Shown: piece after piece, positions 40,093 to 47,443 of the stretch
Layout: every line of letters starts with the position of its first letter
Numbering within the stretch: the stretch's first letter is position 1
Assembly: GCA_937920255.1 (NCBI GenBank)
Contig: CALDSL010000336.1
Span: forward strand, 1-47,443
Origin: an uncultured Anaerolineaceae bacterium
GTDB taxonomy: Bacteria; Chloroflexota; Anaerolineae; Anaerolineales; Anaerolineaceae
Reading direction: 5' to 3'
Length of the DNA: 47,443 nt
The notes under the pieces: model-generated
What the model was told of the DNA's origin: nothing
Databases searched by the model: none
Seen by the model: the letters and a program-made list of their open reading frames with translations, nothing else
Translations under genes and position numbers: made by a program

Positions 40093-40162
40093 TGTGTACT
40101 CATCCTCCTTACCCGTAAATAAAATAATTACCGATCATGTTCGGACTCTCTCTTCAAATGGC

Positions 40163-40375
40163 TTAACTCGGCTCCTCTCCCACATCCGGTTCATCTCCTG
40201 GTTGCGCAGGAGCATTTCGCAGGCGCAGCGCGGGAGGCACCAGCAGCCCAATGATCAGTAAACCAAAGCCCAACTGCCAAAGAATCTCCGGCCCACTCGT
40301 CGCGCCGATGCTGATCAGCGGCAGCGCGGCGAGCAGCAGGAGAAAAACGATATCGAGAATCGTCGATTTCCGCAT
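40163..40375 (-). CDS. 70-residue two-helix membrane protein (lactate-permease partner 1)
   Basis: ATG 40375 has AGGAG 7 nt upstream; a TTG two codons earlier overlaps that site. RKSTILDIVFLLLLAALPLI is helix one, GATSGPEI the turn, QLGFGLLIIGLLVPPAL helix two, then an acidic Pro-rich tail (GDEPDVGEEPS). It lies 10 nt after the stop of permease copy A, with gamma-glutamyltransferase next. Function unknown; its position, repeated three times in the operon, implies work with the permease. Confidence 0.85.
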   Translation of the reverse strand: MRKSTILDIVFLLLLAALPLISIGATSGPEILWQLGFGLLIIGLLVPPALRLRNAPAQPGDEPDVGEEPS

Positions 40376-40385
40376 TTGCAATCTC

Positions 40386-42032
40386 CTAGAACAGGTTCAG
40401 GATAATCGTGGCGATCCCGGTCAATACCGCTGTGATGATCGTCCAGGCAAGCACTTTACGGAGAATATCGCCTTCCTGTCCGGCGATGCGCGCGGTGCTG
40501 CTGCCCAGCACGATGTTTGCCGGGGCGATTACGTTGCCGGTCGCGCCGCCGGCGCCCTGACCAGCCAAAACCGCTGATTGTGATAAACCATCAAGCGCGC
40601 TGGCAGCCTGCGCCTGCAGCGGCGAGAACAGGATATTGGACGCCGTGCTGGATGAAGTCATAAACGCGCCGAGAATGCCAATCCAGTTGGCGGCAAAGGC
40701 GAAGACGGTTGGCGTGGCAACCGAAGCCAGTCCCTGCGCCAGCACGGTGGTCTGGCCGGAATGATCCATCAGCTTGCTCATCACCAGGAAGGAAGCAATC
40801 GCAATCGATGATGGCACGGAATCCCGCACCAGATTCTTCCACAGGCTTTCCTGATTATCAGGGTCAGCTTCCGCGCAGCCCTTCCAGCGGTACACCGCGA
40901 GGCTTACCAACGCCGCGATCAGTACGAATGTGCCCGGGTGGGTCAGGGGCGCGAAAGGTGAGTAGGGCGCGGCCGTCTCGCGATCCAGGCCATAACCGGT
41001 CTGCGTAGCGGGAAAGGGCAGGCCTACTTCAAAGCTGGAAAGCGCGGCATTAATGGGTTGTATCGCCAGCGCCATGATCGCCAGCACGGTCAGCAGGATA
41101 TAGGGTAGGAAAGCCAATCCCAGGGACATCCCGTTATCTCCGGCTGCCTGGTCCGTTTCTTTTGCTCCGGCTGGACGGTCTTCATCTTGCCGGTCCGTCA
41201 TCGCCGGCCGGGTAGGGATGTCTGGCACGGGTTCGGCGTAGCGTCGCCAGCGTGCGAGCGGGTACAGCGCTGCCAGCGCCACCGTCCCAGCGATGAAGGT
41301 GGATAAAATCGGGTTAAAGTACATCAGGGCAAGCTGCAGTCCTCCGTGTATGGCTGATATGATCAGGATCATTGGCAGGCCATGGCGAACAGCCGGCATC
41401 CGGCCATAAAACCAGGCTACTACCAGGCCGCCCAGCAAATTCACCAGCCAGAGCAGAATTGCCGTCTCGACGGTTGTGCGAGTGGGGTCTGTGATTTCCA
41501 CCACGTTCGCCATGGCAAGCCAGCCAACCCCGAGCGTGCCAAACATTTTAGCCCAGGCATGCGCGATCAGGGGAATGGCGACTGCGTAGACGGGACGAAC
41601 CCCAATCCCAATCAACAGCGGAGCGGTTACGGCAATTGGCGCTCCAAAACCGGCAATTCCTTGAAAGAACGAGGAAAAAACCCATCCGATTGCCAGTACC
41701 AGGAACAATTCATTTTTACTGAAGCCCAAAAAGCCTTGCCTCAGCGCCTCAAATGCGCCAGCGCGCACGGTCACCAGGTAAAGCAGCAGCGCCGACCAGA
41801 CCACGTACAGAATAAAAACGGCATCCCACAAGCCTTTTCCCCCGGCAACTGCCAGTGTTTGCAGCGGCGTGCGGAAAAAGAGGATTCCCGTTAATCCGGC
41901 CACCAATACACCGGTGGGGCCGGCTTCGATACCCTTCCATCGGAATCCAACCAGTAATAACAGCAGCACTCCAATCGGCAGTAAAGCGATGATCCAATGG
42001 AGGAAATCGGTGGGAAGCTGGATAGTATTCAT
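40386..42032 (-). CDS. L-lactate permease family transporter (copy A)
   Basis: A 548-residue LctP-type permease, first of the permease operon. GWVFSSFFQGIAGFGAPIAVTAPLLIG is in its textbook position (about 116-142; pattern only), and SSSTASNILFSPLQAQ and AGQGAGGATGNVIAPANIVLG complete the second half. KLMDHSGQTTVLAQGL is shared with copy C. The central loop carries RPAMTDRQDEDRPAG-type charged residues. An AAGGAG site precedes the ATG. A 15-codon frame ends in the TGA that overlaps the ribosome site; it may be chance. Transport of lactate, glycolate or a related acid with H+ is the family role. Confidence 0.92.
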   Translation of the reverse strand: MNTIQLPTDFLHWIIALLPIGVLLLLLVGFRWKGIEAGPTGVLVAGLTGILFFRTPLQTLAVAGGKGLWDAVFILYVVWSALLLYLVTVRAGAFEALRQGFLGFSKNELFLVLAIGWVFSSFFQGIAGFGAPIAVTAPLLIGIGVRPVYAVAIPLIAHAWAKMFGTLGVGWLAMANVVEITDPTRTTVETAILLWLVNLLGGLVVAWFYGRMPAVRHGLPMILIISAIHGGLQLALMYFNPILSTFIAGTVALAALYPLARWRRYAEPVPDIPTRPAMTDRQDEDRPAGAKETDQAAGDNGMSLGLAFLPYILLTVLAIMALAIQPINAALSSFEVGLPFPATQTGYGLDRETAAPYSPFAPLTHPGTFVLIAALVSLAVYRWKGCAEADPDNQESLWKNLVRDSVPSSIAIASFLVMSKLMDHSGQTTVLAQGLASVATPTVFAFAANWIGILGAFMTSSSTASNILFSPLQAQAASALDGLSQSAVLAGQGAGGATGNVIAPANIVLGSSTARIAGQEGDILRKVLAWTIITAVLTGIATIILNLF

Positions 42033-42145
42033 GCAAAAACTCCTTCATACAGTTCCCCCTTGAAGCAGGCTTTCCAAGCCTTGATAATCCATCACGATCT
42101 CATCGTATTGATCGTTCCTAAGGCCCCCTATAAATGTTTATCAAA

Positions 42146-42154
42146 ATTGTAGCA
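42146..42154 (-). promoter_or_regulatory. Extended -10 promoter of the permease operon
   Basis: Minus strand TGCTACAAT, about 110 nt before the copy A start. TTGACT (42164-42159) overlaps upstream and could serve as -35 to a second -10 (GATAAA). The start could lie at either. Confidence 0.4.
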
Positions 42155-42208
42155 TATTAAGTCAATCGAGAATAAACGCGCAAATTAAATAGAGCATTGA
42201 AATTGCGA

Positions 42209-44050
42209 TCATAATCCCCAGAATATCTTTAACCCGACCAGCAGCATGATAAAGCAGAGAATCGTCAATAGCCACCCGGCCCGGAAAAAGTCAGAAAATC
42301 TGTAATGGGCTGGCGCGATCATCAAGATATTGACCGGGTGCGCCATGGGGGTGAAAAATGAGGCGGAACAGCCAATGGCGGTGGCGACGGCGACTGCCTG
42401 GGGGTTCGCGCCGATCGCAAGGGCCGCGCTGATCACCACCGGGCCAGTGACCAGCGCGGAAACCTGACCGCCCATAAACTGGGTTAAAAGCGCAGTCAGG
42501 AGATATGCTCCTCCAGCCACTCCCAGCGCGCCAAGCGGCGTCACCAGCGCCAGCATGCTTTGCCCCAACAGGGCGGCCAATCCCGTTTGCACCATCGCCA
42601 GGCTGACCGCATACATGCCGGCAATCAGGAAGATCGCCTGCCATTCCACCGTGCGGTACGCTTCTTCCGGGGTAATTAAATTCAGCAGGAGCATCAGCAC
42701 CGCGCCAATCAGCATGCTCAAGAACACAGGCGCGCCCGCGATGGAGGCGGCAATGGCAGCAAAGGTAATGCCAATGGTCAGGGCAGCCTCCCGGACATTC
42801 ACGGGTGGTTCGCCAGGCAGCGGTTCCAGCACCAGCACTTCCAGTTTGTTTTGCAGCGAGCGAAGCTGTTCTACCGGCCCCAAAACCAGCAGTGAATCGC
42901 CAAACGCTAGCGGGATGTCACCAATATCGGTGCGATAACTGCGATTGAGCCGTTTCAGGGCGACGGCGGTTATGCCATACTGCCGGCGCAGTTCCAGGTC
43001 TTTGAGGGTTTTCTCGGCCAGGGTGGAGTGGGGCGACAGGATGACTTCAGCCAGGGTCAGCCCGTGCGTGCTGAGATAATTCCGTTGTTCCACAGGGGAA
43101 ACGGTCATCCCGAGGTCGTTTAGCTGGTCGATTTTCTCCTGCCGGCCGATGATTAACAACTGATCGCCGGCGTGGATGGGCGCGCAGGGGTCGGGTATGA
43201 TTAATCGCTCAGAACCGCGCTGGATGGCGGCTACGGTTATTCCCCATTTTTTCCCGATTTCGGATTCGGCCAACGATTTGCCCGCCACTTTGGAGGCAGG
43301 CTCCAGCCGCGCCAACCATAGGCGCTCGCCGATATGGTAGAGATCTTCCAACTGGTCGCCGGTTCGATGGGCGCGTGGCCGGCTGGCAAACCCCGGCTCT
43401 CGGTCAGGTAGCAGCCGGTTTCCAAATAGCCCAAAAAAGATGATTCCGGCGATGGTGATCAATCCGCCGGTTGGCGTAAAGTCGAGGATGCGCAGGGGCG
43501 CCTGCGGCGGGCTGGCGATCAAGAGCAGGTCGCTCATGATAATATTCGCGGTTGTGAAGTAGGTGGCCGTACCCCCAAGCAAACTGCCGTAGGCGACCGG
43601 AATGAGCAACTTGCTGGGTTTGATGCCAGTCTTGCGGGATACTTCCATTGCGCTGGGCAGCACCAAAGCGCCAGCGGCCAGGTTGTTCATAAACAATGAC
43701 AGGAAGGCGGTCACGGCGGTGAATAAGGCGATGAACCGGCTGGGACGATTGCCGCCGATGCGCACAATGTGTCTCGCCATCCAGCGCATCACGCCAGACT
43801 TCTCCAACCCGCGCGAAATAATAAACAGCGAGATCAGGGTAATGACTACAGACTGGCTGAAACCGGAGATGGCTTTCGACGCATCCTGGGGCGTATGGGC
43901 TGGACCCAGCATGGCGAGACCTGAAAATTGGAGCATGCCAAGTATCGCAGCCATCAAGAGGGCGGCCAGATCCATTCGCAGCCGGTTGGTGACCACCAAC
44001 GCCAGGGGAATGACCAGGATCAAAATAAGAAGCCACTGTTCAACGTGCAT
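42209..44050 (-). CDS. SLC13/DASS-type transporter with two RCK_C (TrkA-C) domains
   Basis: A 613-residue protein with the common bacterial order: N-terminal transmembrane half, two cytosolic RCK_C domains, C-terminal half. SLFMNNLAAGALVLPSAMEV and LGGTATYFTTANIIMSDLLL are the first re-entrant motif (Asn-Asn/Thr), and GCSASFFTPMAHPVNILMI the second. The RCK_C domains (about 215-300, KSLAESEIGKKWGITVAAIQRG; about 305-385, KTLKDLELRRQYGITAVALKR) usually sense ligands and gate transport. Substrates in the family are di- and tricarboxylates or sulfate with Na+. It lies 176 nt upstream of the lactate-permease operon and probably is transcribed separately. Confidence 0.9.
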   Translation of the reverse strand: MHVEQWLLILILVIPLALVVTNRLRMDLAALLMAAILGMLQFSGLAMLGPAHTPQDASKAISGFSQSVVITLISLFIISRGLEKSGVMRWMARHIVRIGGNRPSRFIALFTAVTAFLSLFMNNLAAGALVLPSAMEVSRKTGIKPSKLLIPVAYGSLLGGTATYFTTANIIMSDLLLIASPPQAPLRILDFTPTGGLITIAGIIFFGLFGNRLLPDREPGFASRPRAHRTGDQLEDLYHIGERLWLARLEPASKVAGKSLAESEIGKKWGITVAAIQRGSERLIIPDPCAPIHAGDQLLIIGRQEKIDQLNDLGMTVSPVEQRNYLSTHGLTLAEVILSPHSTLAEKTLKDLELRRQYGITAVALKRLNRSYRTDIGDIPLAFGDSLLVLGPVEQLRSLQNKLEVLVLEPLPGEPPVNVREAALTIGITFAAIAASIAGAPVFLSMLIGAVLMLLLNLITPEEAYRTVEWQAIFLIAGMYAVSLAMVQTGLAALLGQSMLALVTPLGALGVAGGAYLLTALLTQFMGGQVSALVTGPVVISAALAIGANPQAVAVATAIGCSASFFTPMAHPVNILMIAPAHYRFSDFFRAGWLLTILCFIMLLVGLKIFWGL

Positions 44051-44098
44051 CCATCGCTCCTGATGTGCGCCATGCTGGAAAGTTTGCCGGTAAGAGAT

Positions 44099-44500
44099 TT
44101 AGAATTGCCGTGAGGCAACCAGTAGATAGATGATCAGGACAACAGCCAGCAGGATCACGGCGGCAGTTGTCCAGTAGATCAGGGATGGCCGCGGGTGCGG
44201 GCGGTCAAGTTCAATCGACCGGTGAATGGCGCGATAGCGGAAGACCGCCATCAGGGTCATCAATCCACCAAAAGCGACCATCCCCAGGCCTATGGGAAGA
44301 GAAAGCCCTGTTCTGGGTATGTCCACACTCCCGCCAGAAGAGATGGCGATTTCCCGCAGCCAGAAACTAAAGCGGGCGATCACAAATCCCAGGCTGATCG
44401 TGGCGATTCCTGTACGGATCCAGGCCAGGAAGGTTCGCTCATTGGCCAGGTACTCGTTAGTCTTACTCTTAGCCTTTTCTATGGTTGACTGATCCGACAT
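44099..44500 (-). CDS. DUF202 (YidH-like) membrane protein
   Basis: A 133-residue protein. NEYLANERTFLAWIRTGIATISLGFVIARF is the classic DUF202 opening, an amphipathic stretch and helix one. Helices two (LGMVAFGGLMTLMAVFRY) and three (TAAVILLAVVLIIYLLVA) follow. DUF202 proteins such as YidH are widespread inner-membrane proteins of unknown function; the domain also occurs attached to vacuolar transporter chaperones in eukaryotes. It lies 48 nt upstream of the SLC13-type transporter and may form an operon with it. Confidence 0.9.
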   Translation of the reverse strand: MSDQSTIEKAKSKTNEYLANERTFLAWIRTGIATISLGFVIARFSFWLREIAISSGGSVDIPRTGLSLPIGLGMVAFGGLMTLMAVFRYRAIHRSIELDRPHPRPSLIYWTTAAVILLAVVLIIYLLVASRQF

Positions 44501-44805
44501 CTCCGTCCGCCTTGAATAGGGTGTGCAATCTTATTCGGTTTCGTGAATCCGATTTCTCCCCGAACTTAATCTACCAAATTTTAGTATTAAACCGCGATGT
44601 TGGGGTGTCAAGCTGTTTGGAAAGACTGTTGCGAGGCAGGCGTTTCGATCATACAATTAGATTGGTCCGGCGACGGGAGGGATTGGCGCGATGTGTGGGA
44701 AGCGAAGCCGTTTGATGATTTTTGCATCCGTCGAAGGATAACTTTTGTTCACCGACGGGTGATTGGATCCAACCAGCTGGTTGTCACTTCGCGAGAGGAG
44801 CATTG
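44501..44805. other. Divergent intergenic region without a recognised element
   Basis: 305 nt between the DUF202 gene and the K+ channel gene. Its AT-rich part near 44540-44600 is the likely site of divergent promoters, but no clear -35/-10 pair was found. Confidence 0.4.
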
Positions 44806-45699
44806 ATGAAACAAACGGATCAAAATCGCGGCGGGGGAAGTGTGAGCAGGCGCCGGCGAAAACCCAGAGACTCACGTCCGTCGGAATACGCGCCGCGCTG
44901 GCAGCAGCGCTTGCACGAAATAATCTTTGAGGCGGATACACCCGAAGGCAAAGCTTTTGATGTTGCGCTGCTGATCAGCATCGCGGCCAGTGTCATTGTT
45001 GTCATGCTGGAAACCGTGCCGGCATTGTATGCGCGTTACGGTCAGCTCTTTTTGCTGGTGGAGTGGGCGTTTACGATCCTGTTCACCATCGAGTACGTGC
45101 TGCGACTAATTGCGGTGCGCCGTTCGATTATGTACGCGTTGAGCTTTTACGGCTTGGTAGACCTGCTAGCGGTTCTGCCTACTTATCTGGGGTTGATCTT
45201 CCCAGCCGGCCACTATCTGATGGTGGTGCGCGCATTGCGCCTGCTGCGGGTTTTCCGGGTATTCAAATTAGGCGAATACCTGGAAGAAGCCGATTTGCTA
45301 TTGCGAGCGCTAATCGCCAGCCGTCGGAAGATCAGTGTTTTCTTGTTGACCGTTTTGATGCTGGTTGTGATCATCGGCACCAGCATTTACGTGATCGAAG
45401 GGCCGCAGTATGGTTTCACTGACATCCCAACCAGCATGTACTGGGCAATTGTCACCCTCACCACTGTCGGTTATGGCGATCTTGCACCGGCTACGCCATT
45501 GGGTAAAGCCCTGGCATCCCTGGTCATGTTGATCGGTTATAGCATCATCGCGGTGCCGACCGGCATTGTTTCCGCTGAACTTGCCCGAACCGCACGGCTG
45601 CCCGTTACCACTCAGTCCTGCCCCAACTGCGGGCGCGAAGACCATGACAGCGACGCTACGTACTGCAAGTTTTGTGGCGCGGAATTAAACCCCAACTAG
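44806..45699 (+). CDS. Voltage-gated K+ channel with C-terminal zinc ribbon
   Basis: A 297-residue six-helix channel. ATG 44806 has AGAGGAG 5 nt ahead. A basic N-terminus precedes S1 (residue 50 on). S4 carries regularly spaced arginines (VVRALRLLRVFRVFKLGEYL), and the pore helix and filter are SMYWAIVTLTTVGYGDLAPATPLGK with the K+ signature TVGYGD. The S6 end is IAVPTGIVSAEL. The form is KvAP/Kch-like. After S6 a short linker leads to CPNCGREDHDSDATYCKFCG, a four-Cys zinc ribbon at the extreme C-terminus, which may act as a tetramerisation or redox/metal-sensing element. Monocistronic. Confidence 0.93.
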   Translation: MKQTDQNRGGGSVSRRRRKPRDSRPSEYAPRWQQRLHEIIFEADTPEGKAFDVALLISIAASVIVVMLETVPALYARYGQLFLLVEWAFTILFTIEYVLRLIAVRRSIMYALSFYGLVDLLAVLPTYLGLIFPAGHYLMVVRALRLLRVFRVFKLGEYLEEADLLLRALIASRRKISVFLLTVLMLVVIIGTSIYVIEGPQYGFTDIPTSMYWAIVTLTTVGYGDLAPATPLGKALASLVMLIGYSIIAVPTGIVSAELARTARLPVTTQSCPNCGREDHDSDATYCKFCGAELNPN

Positions 45700-45745
45700 A
45701 GAGCGTTGCGCGCACCGTCCAGGCGATAATTTTTATTCGATTTTC

Positions 45746-45774
45746 TTGCTTGAATCACCGAGTGCTGTTAGAAT
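45746..45774 (+). promoter_or_regulatory. Promoter of the leader peptide/MFS transcript
   Basis: TTGCTT (45746-45751), exactly 17 nt, TAGAAT (45769-45774). Transcription would start near 45781, at the ribosome site of the leader peptide. Confidence 0.6.
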
Positions 45775-45794
45775 TCCCTGCTGGGAGTAATCGA

Positions 45795-45878
45795 ATGTCT
45801 TTATCTGTTTTGCCGATGGTCATTAATATGATGGTTGTAACCAATTCCTTGTCGTATTGTGCCTGCGACCAGAGATAA
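45795..45878 (+). CDS. 27-residue leader peptide upstream of the MFS exporter
   Basis: ATG 45795 is preceded by GGGAG at a 7-nt spacing. The frame starts MSLSVLPMVINMMVVTN and ends SLSYCACDQR at TAA 45876-45878, 36 nt before a terminator hairpin that itself precedes the exporter gene. The layout is that of attenuation leaders of efflux and methylase resistance genes, in which a drug-stalled ribosome alters RNA folding. The segment GCCTGCG (45861-45867) inside its last codons can pair with CGCGGGC (45918-45924) of the terminator. Translation of this frame is inferred from position and ribosome site only. Confidence 0.55.
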   Translation: MSLSVLPMVINMMVVTNSLSYCACDQR

Positions 45879-45914
45879 GATATTCGTGCTTTCTTGATTT
45901 GATGATGTTCTCTC

Positions 45915-45945
45915 AACCGCGGGCCAAATTGCCCCGCGGTTTTTA
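45915..45945 (+). terminator. Terminator/attenuator between leader peptide and MFS gene
   Basis: AACCGCGGG (45915-45923) pairs with CCCGCGGTT (45933-45941), followed by TTTTATTATT. It ends about 27 nt before the MFS start codon, where a plain terminator would block the gene; hence a likely conditional terminator. Confidence 0.85.
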
Positions 45946-45971
45946 TTATTCTCATTCACAAGGTTAATACC

Positions 45972-47336
45972 ATGCGCGATTGGATGCGTTTGATCAACGA
46001 GAAGGGATTGCGAACCTTTTTGTGGGTCTGGTTCGGACAGTTTGTTTCCATCATCGGCACGCGGATGACGAATTTTGCCCTGATGATCTGGGCTTACCAA
46101 CAGTCGGACCGGGTGACAACCCTTGCCTTGCTGGGGACGTTTAATTATGTACCATACCTTCTGGCCAGCCCGTTGGCCGGGGTGGTTGTGGACCGGTGGG
46201 ACAGGCGCAAGGTAATGATGGTATCCGACCTGCTATCTGCATTGGTGACCGCCGGGATGCTGGGGTTATTTCTCACTGGTGGACTGCGCATCTGGCATCT
46301 GTATCTGGGAGAGGCGCTGAATGGTTTCTTTAGCGCATTCCAGGGCCCGGCCTACCTGGCGGCGACCACGGTGTTGATCCCCAAGGAACAGCTTTCCCGT
46401 ACCAATGGCCTGCGCTCGCTGGCGGCCAATGGATCGAGCGTTCTGGCTCCATTGATCGCGGGCGCGCTGTTGGCCTGGGTAGGGATTCAGATGGTTTTGG
46501 TGATTGACCTGGCTACCTTCCTCATCTCGATGAGTATCCTTGCGTTTGTGCATATTCCCCGACCACAGCAGAGCGCGGAAGGCCGGGCAAGCCGGGGGCG
46601 TTTCCTGAGCGAAATGCGCATTGGATTTGCGTATATCAATCGCCATCCTGGCCTGCGCGGGCTGATGCTGATGATGTTCGCGATCAATATGCTGGCCTCG
46701 CTGACCTACTTTTCCATCTTACCAGCGATGATCCTGGCGCGTAGCGGCCAAAACGAATGGGCCTTGGGTATGGTCCAGTCCGTTTTAGGCGCGGGTGGCG
46801 TGGTGGGGGCGCTGCTTCTCAGCACCTGGGGCGGCCCGCGGAAAAAGATCCATGGCGTGATGGGCTTCTGCGCGCTCTCGTTCCTGCTTGGCGACTCACT
46901 GTTTGCGGTGGGGCGCAGCCTTCCGGTCTGGTTAGTGGCGGCGGCATGTACCGCTGTCTTTATCCCATTCATTAGCGGCGGGCAGGAGACGATCTGGCAG
47001 TTAAAAGTCGAACAGGATCTGCAAGGGCGGGTGCTGGCTGTGAAAGATGCGCTTCAGCAATTTTTCATACCGGTCGGTTTCCTGCTGGGCGGCGTGCTTG
47101 CAGACAGAGTGTTCGAACCGGCCATGCGCGCTGGCGGCTCACTAGCCAGTACCTTTGGCTGGCTGGTTGGCACCGGCCCTGGCGCTGGAATGGGCCTGAT
47201 GTTTACGCTCACCTGCATTTCCGGCACCCTGATTTGCCTAGCCGGCTACCTGTACGCGCCGCTGCGGAATGTGGAGGACGACCTGCCCGATGCGGCACAG
47301 CGCCCGGTGGAAAACGTCGCTCCGTCGCGATCCTAG
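45972..47336 (+). CDS. MFS exporter, MefA/EntS-like (MFS_3)
   Basis: A 454-residue, 12-helix major facilitator. FLWVWFGQFVSIIGTRMTNFALMIWAYQ is the typical first helix of the macrolide-efflux-like group, and PLAGVVVDRWDRRKVMMVSD is the MFS loop 2-3 motif. EALNGFFSAFQGPAYLAATTVLIPKEQL and the G-rich helix 5 (SVLAPLIAGALLA) fit too. Relatives export macrolides or siderophores; specificity cannot be read from sequence. The ribosome site AAGG is modest. The gene stands behind a leader peptide and terminator, which suggests induction by a translation inhibitor or another cue. A terminator follows at 47396. Confidence 0.9.
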   Translation: MRDWMRLINEKGLRTFLWVWFGQFVSIIGTRMTNFALMIWAYQQSDRVTTLALLGTFNYVPYLLASPLAGVVVDRWDRRKVMMVSDLLSALVTAGMLGLFLTGGLRIWHLYLGEALNGFFSAFQGPAYLAATTVLIPKEQLSRTNGLRSLAANGSSVLAPLIAGALLAWVGIQMVLVIDLATFLISMSILAFVHIPRPQQSAEGRASRGRFLSEMRIGFAYINRHPGLRGLMLMMFAINMLASLTYFSILPAMILARSGQNEWALGMVQSVLGAGGVVGALLLSTWGGPRKKIHGVMGFCALSFLLGDSLFAVGRSLPVWLVAAACTAVFIPFISGGQETIWQLKVEQDLQGRVLAVKDALQQFFIPVGFLLGGVLADRVFEPAMRAGGSLASTFGWLVGTGPGAGMGLMFTLTCISGTLICLAGYLYAPLRNVEDDLPDAAQRPVENVAPSRS

Positions 47337-47395
47337 CGAGCAGCTTCTTGAGGCGGATACCATCCCTCCATGGGGATGCGCGGGCACAGGAATCA

Positions 47396-47421
47396 AAAGA
47401 AGCCGCGTTGGCAGCTTCTTT
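47396..47421 (+). terminator. Possible terminator after the MFS gene
   Basis: AAAGAAGC (47396-47403) pairs with GCTTCTTT (47414-47421) around 10 nt; only a short T-run follows. The remainder of the right edge shows no gene. Confidence 0.55.
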
Positions 47422-47443
47422 GGGTTCAGGCGGGAGCGACGGG

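Noticed and set aside
42033..42095. 15-codon frame ending in TGA at the ribosome site of lactate-permease copy A, as a possible leader peptide
   Set aside because: Its ATG lacks a convincing ribosome site and no terminator or alternative hairpin lies between it and the permease gene.

Overview
The window reads as bacterial chromosome of moderately high GC with dense, mostly minus-strand operons. Gene content points to a free-living member of the Chloroflexota, perhaps Anaerolineae-like. The reasons are a KaiC-KaiB-KaiB-histidine kinase operon without KaiA, a K+-dependent membrane pyrophosphatase with a Na+-type glutamate, a eukaryote-style double-domain phosphofructokinase, a thiolase/DUF35 pair, and many GTG/TTG starts. 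This placement is inference; there is no rRNA or tRNA in the window. No phage, IS element or CRISPR array was seen.

Layout. 1-6.4 kb (minus): a DnaE-family polymerase running off the left edge, a baeRF3-like protein with a small stress-type protein, a LysM membrane protein and a phosphoethanolamine-transferase-like sulfatase. 6.5-8.8 kb (plus): a LOG-family protein and a DEAD-box helicase behind a terminator-like leader hairpin. 8.8-14.4 kb (minus): a tandem phosphofructokinase, then a four-gene unit of CBS protein, ArsB/NhaD-type permease, PII-like protein and Na+/Ca2+ exchanger. 14.5-19.4 kb: an ATP-grasp ligase and the Kai operon behind a near-consensus promoter. 19.4-22.3 kb: an alpha/beta hydrolase, two large palindromes and the thiolase/DUF35 pair. 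22.3-25.2 kb (plus): a yybP-ykoY (Mn2+) riboswitch with a switching terminator ahead of a P2A-type ATPase. 25.3-27.6 kb: HppA. 27.8-31.9 kb: an uncharacterised Cys-containing protein, a serine hydrolase, a GNAT acetyltransferase, a frameshifted HTH-DUF4870 gene and a VanZ-like protein. 32.3-34.6 kb: glucose-6-phosphate isomerase, and a guanidine-II (mini-ykkC) riboswitch driving an SMR exporter. 34.7-44.5 kb (minus): three lactate-permease-family genes, each followed by a tiny two-helix membrane protein, with a gamma-glutamyltransferase among them, preceded by a DASS/RCK transporter and a DUF202 protein. 44.8-47.4 kb (plus): a voltage-gated K+ channel with a zinc-ribbon tail, and an MFS exporter preceded by a promoter, leader peptide and terminator that look like translational attenuation of transcription.

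Together the region is dominated by ion and small-molecule transport and by sensing devices attached to it: two riboswitches, a candidate attenuator, PII-like/CBS nucleotide sensors and RCK domains. Upper glycolysis (Pgi, PFK), PPi-driven ion pumping and a Kai-type oscillator or timer complete it. The least described systems are the three permease/mini-protein pairs with gamma-glutamyltransferase, the CBS/permease/PII-like/exchanger operon, and the leader-peptide attenuator of the MFS exporter.
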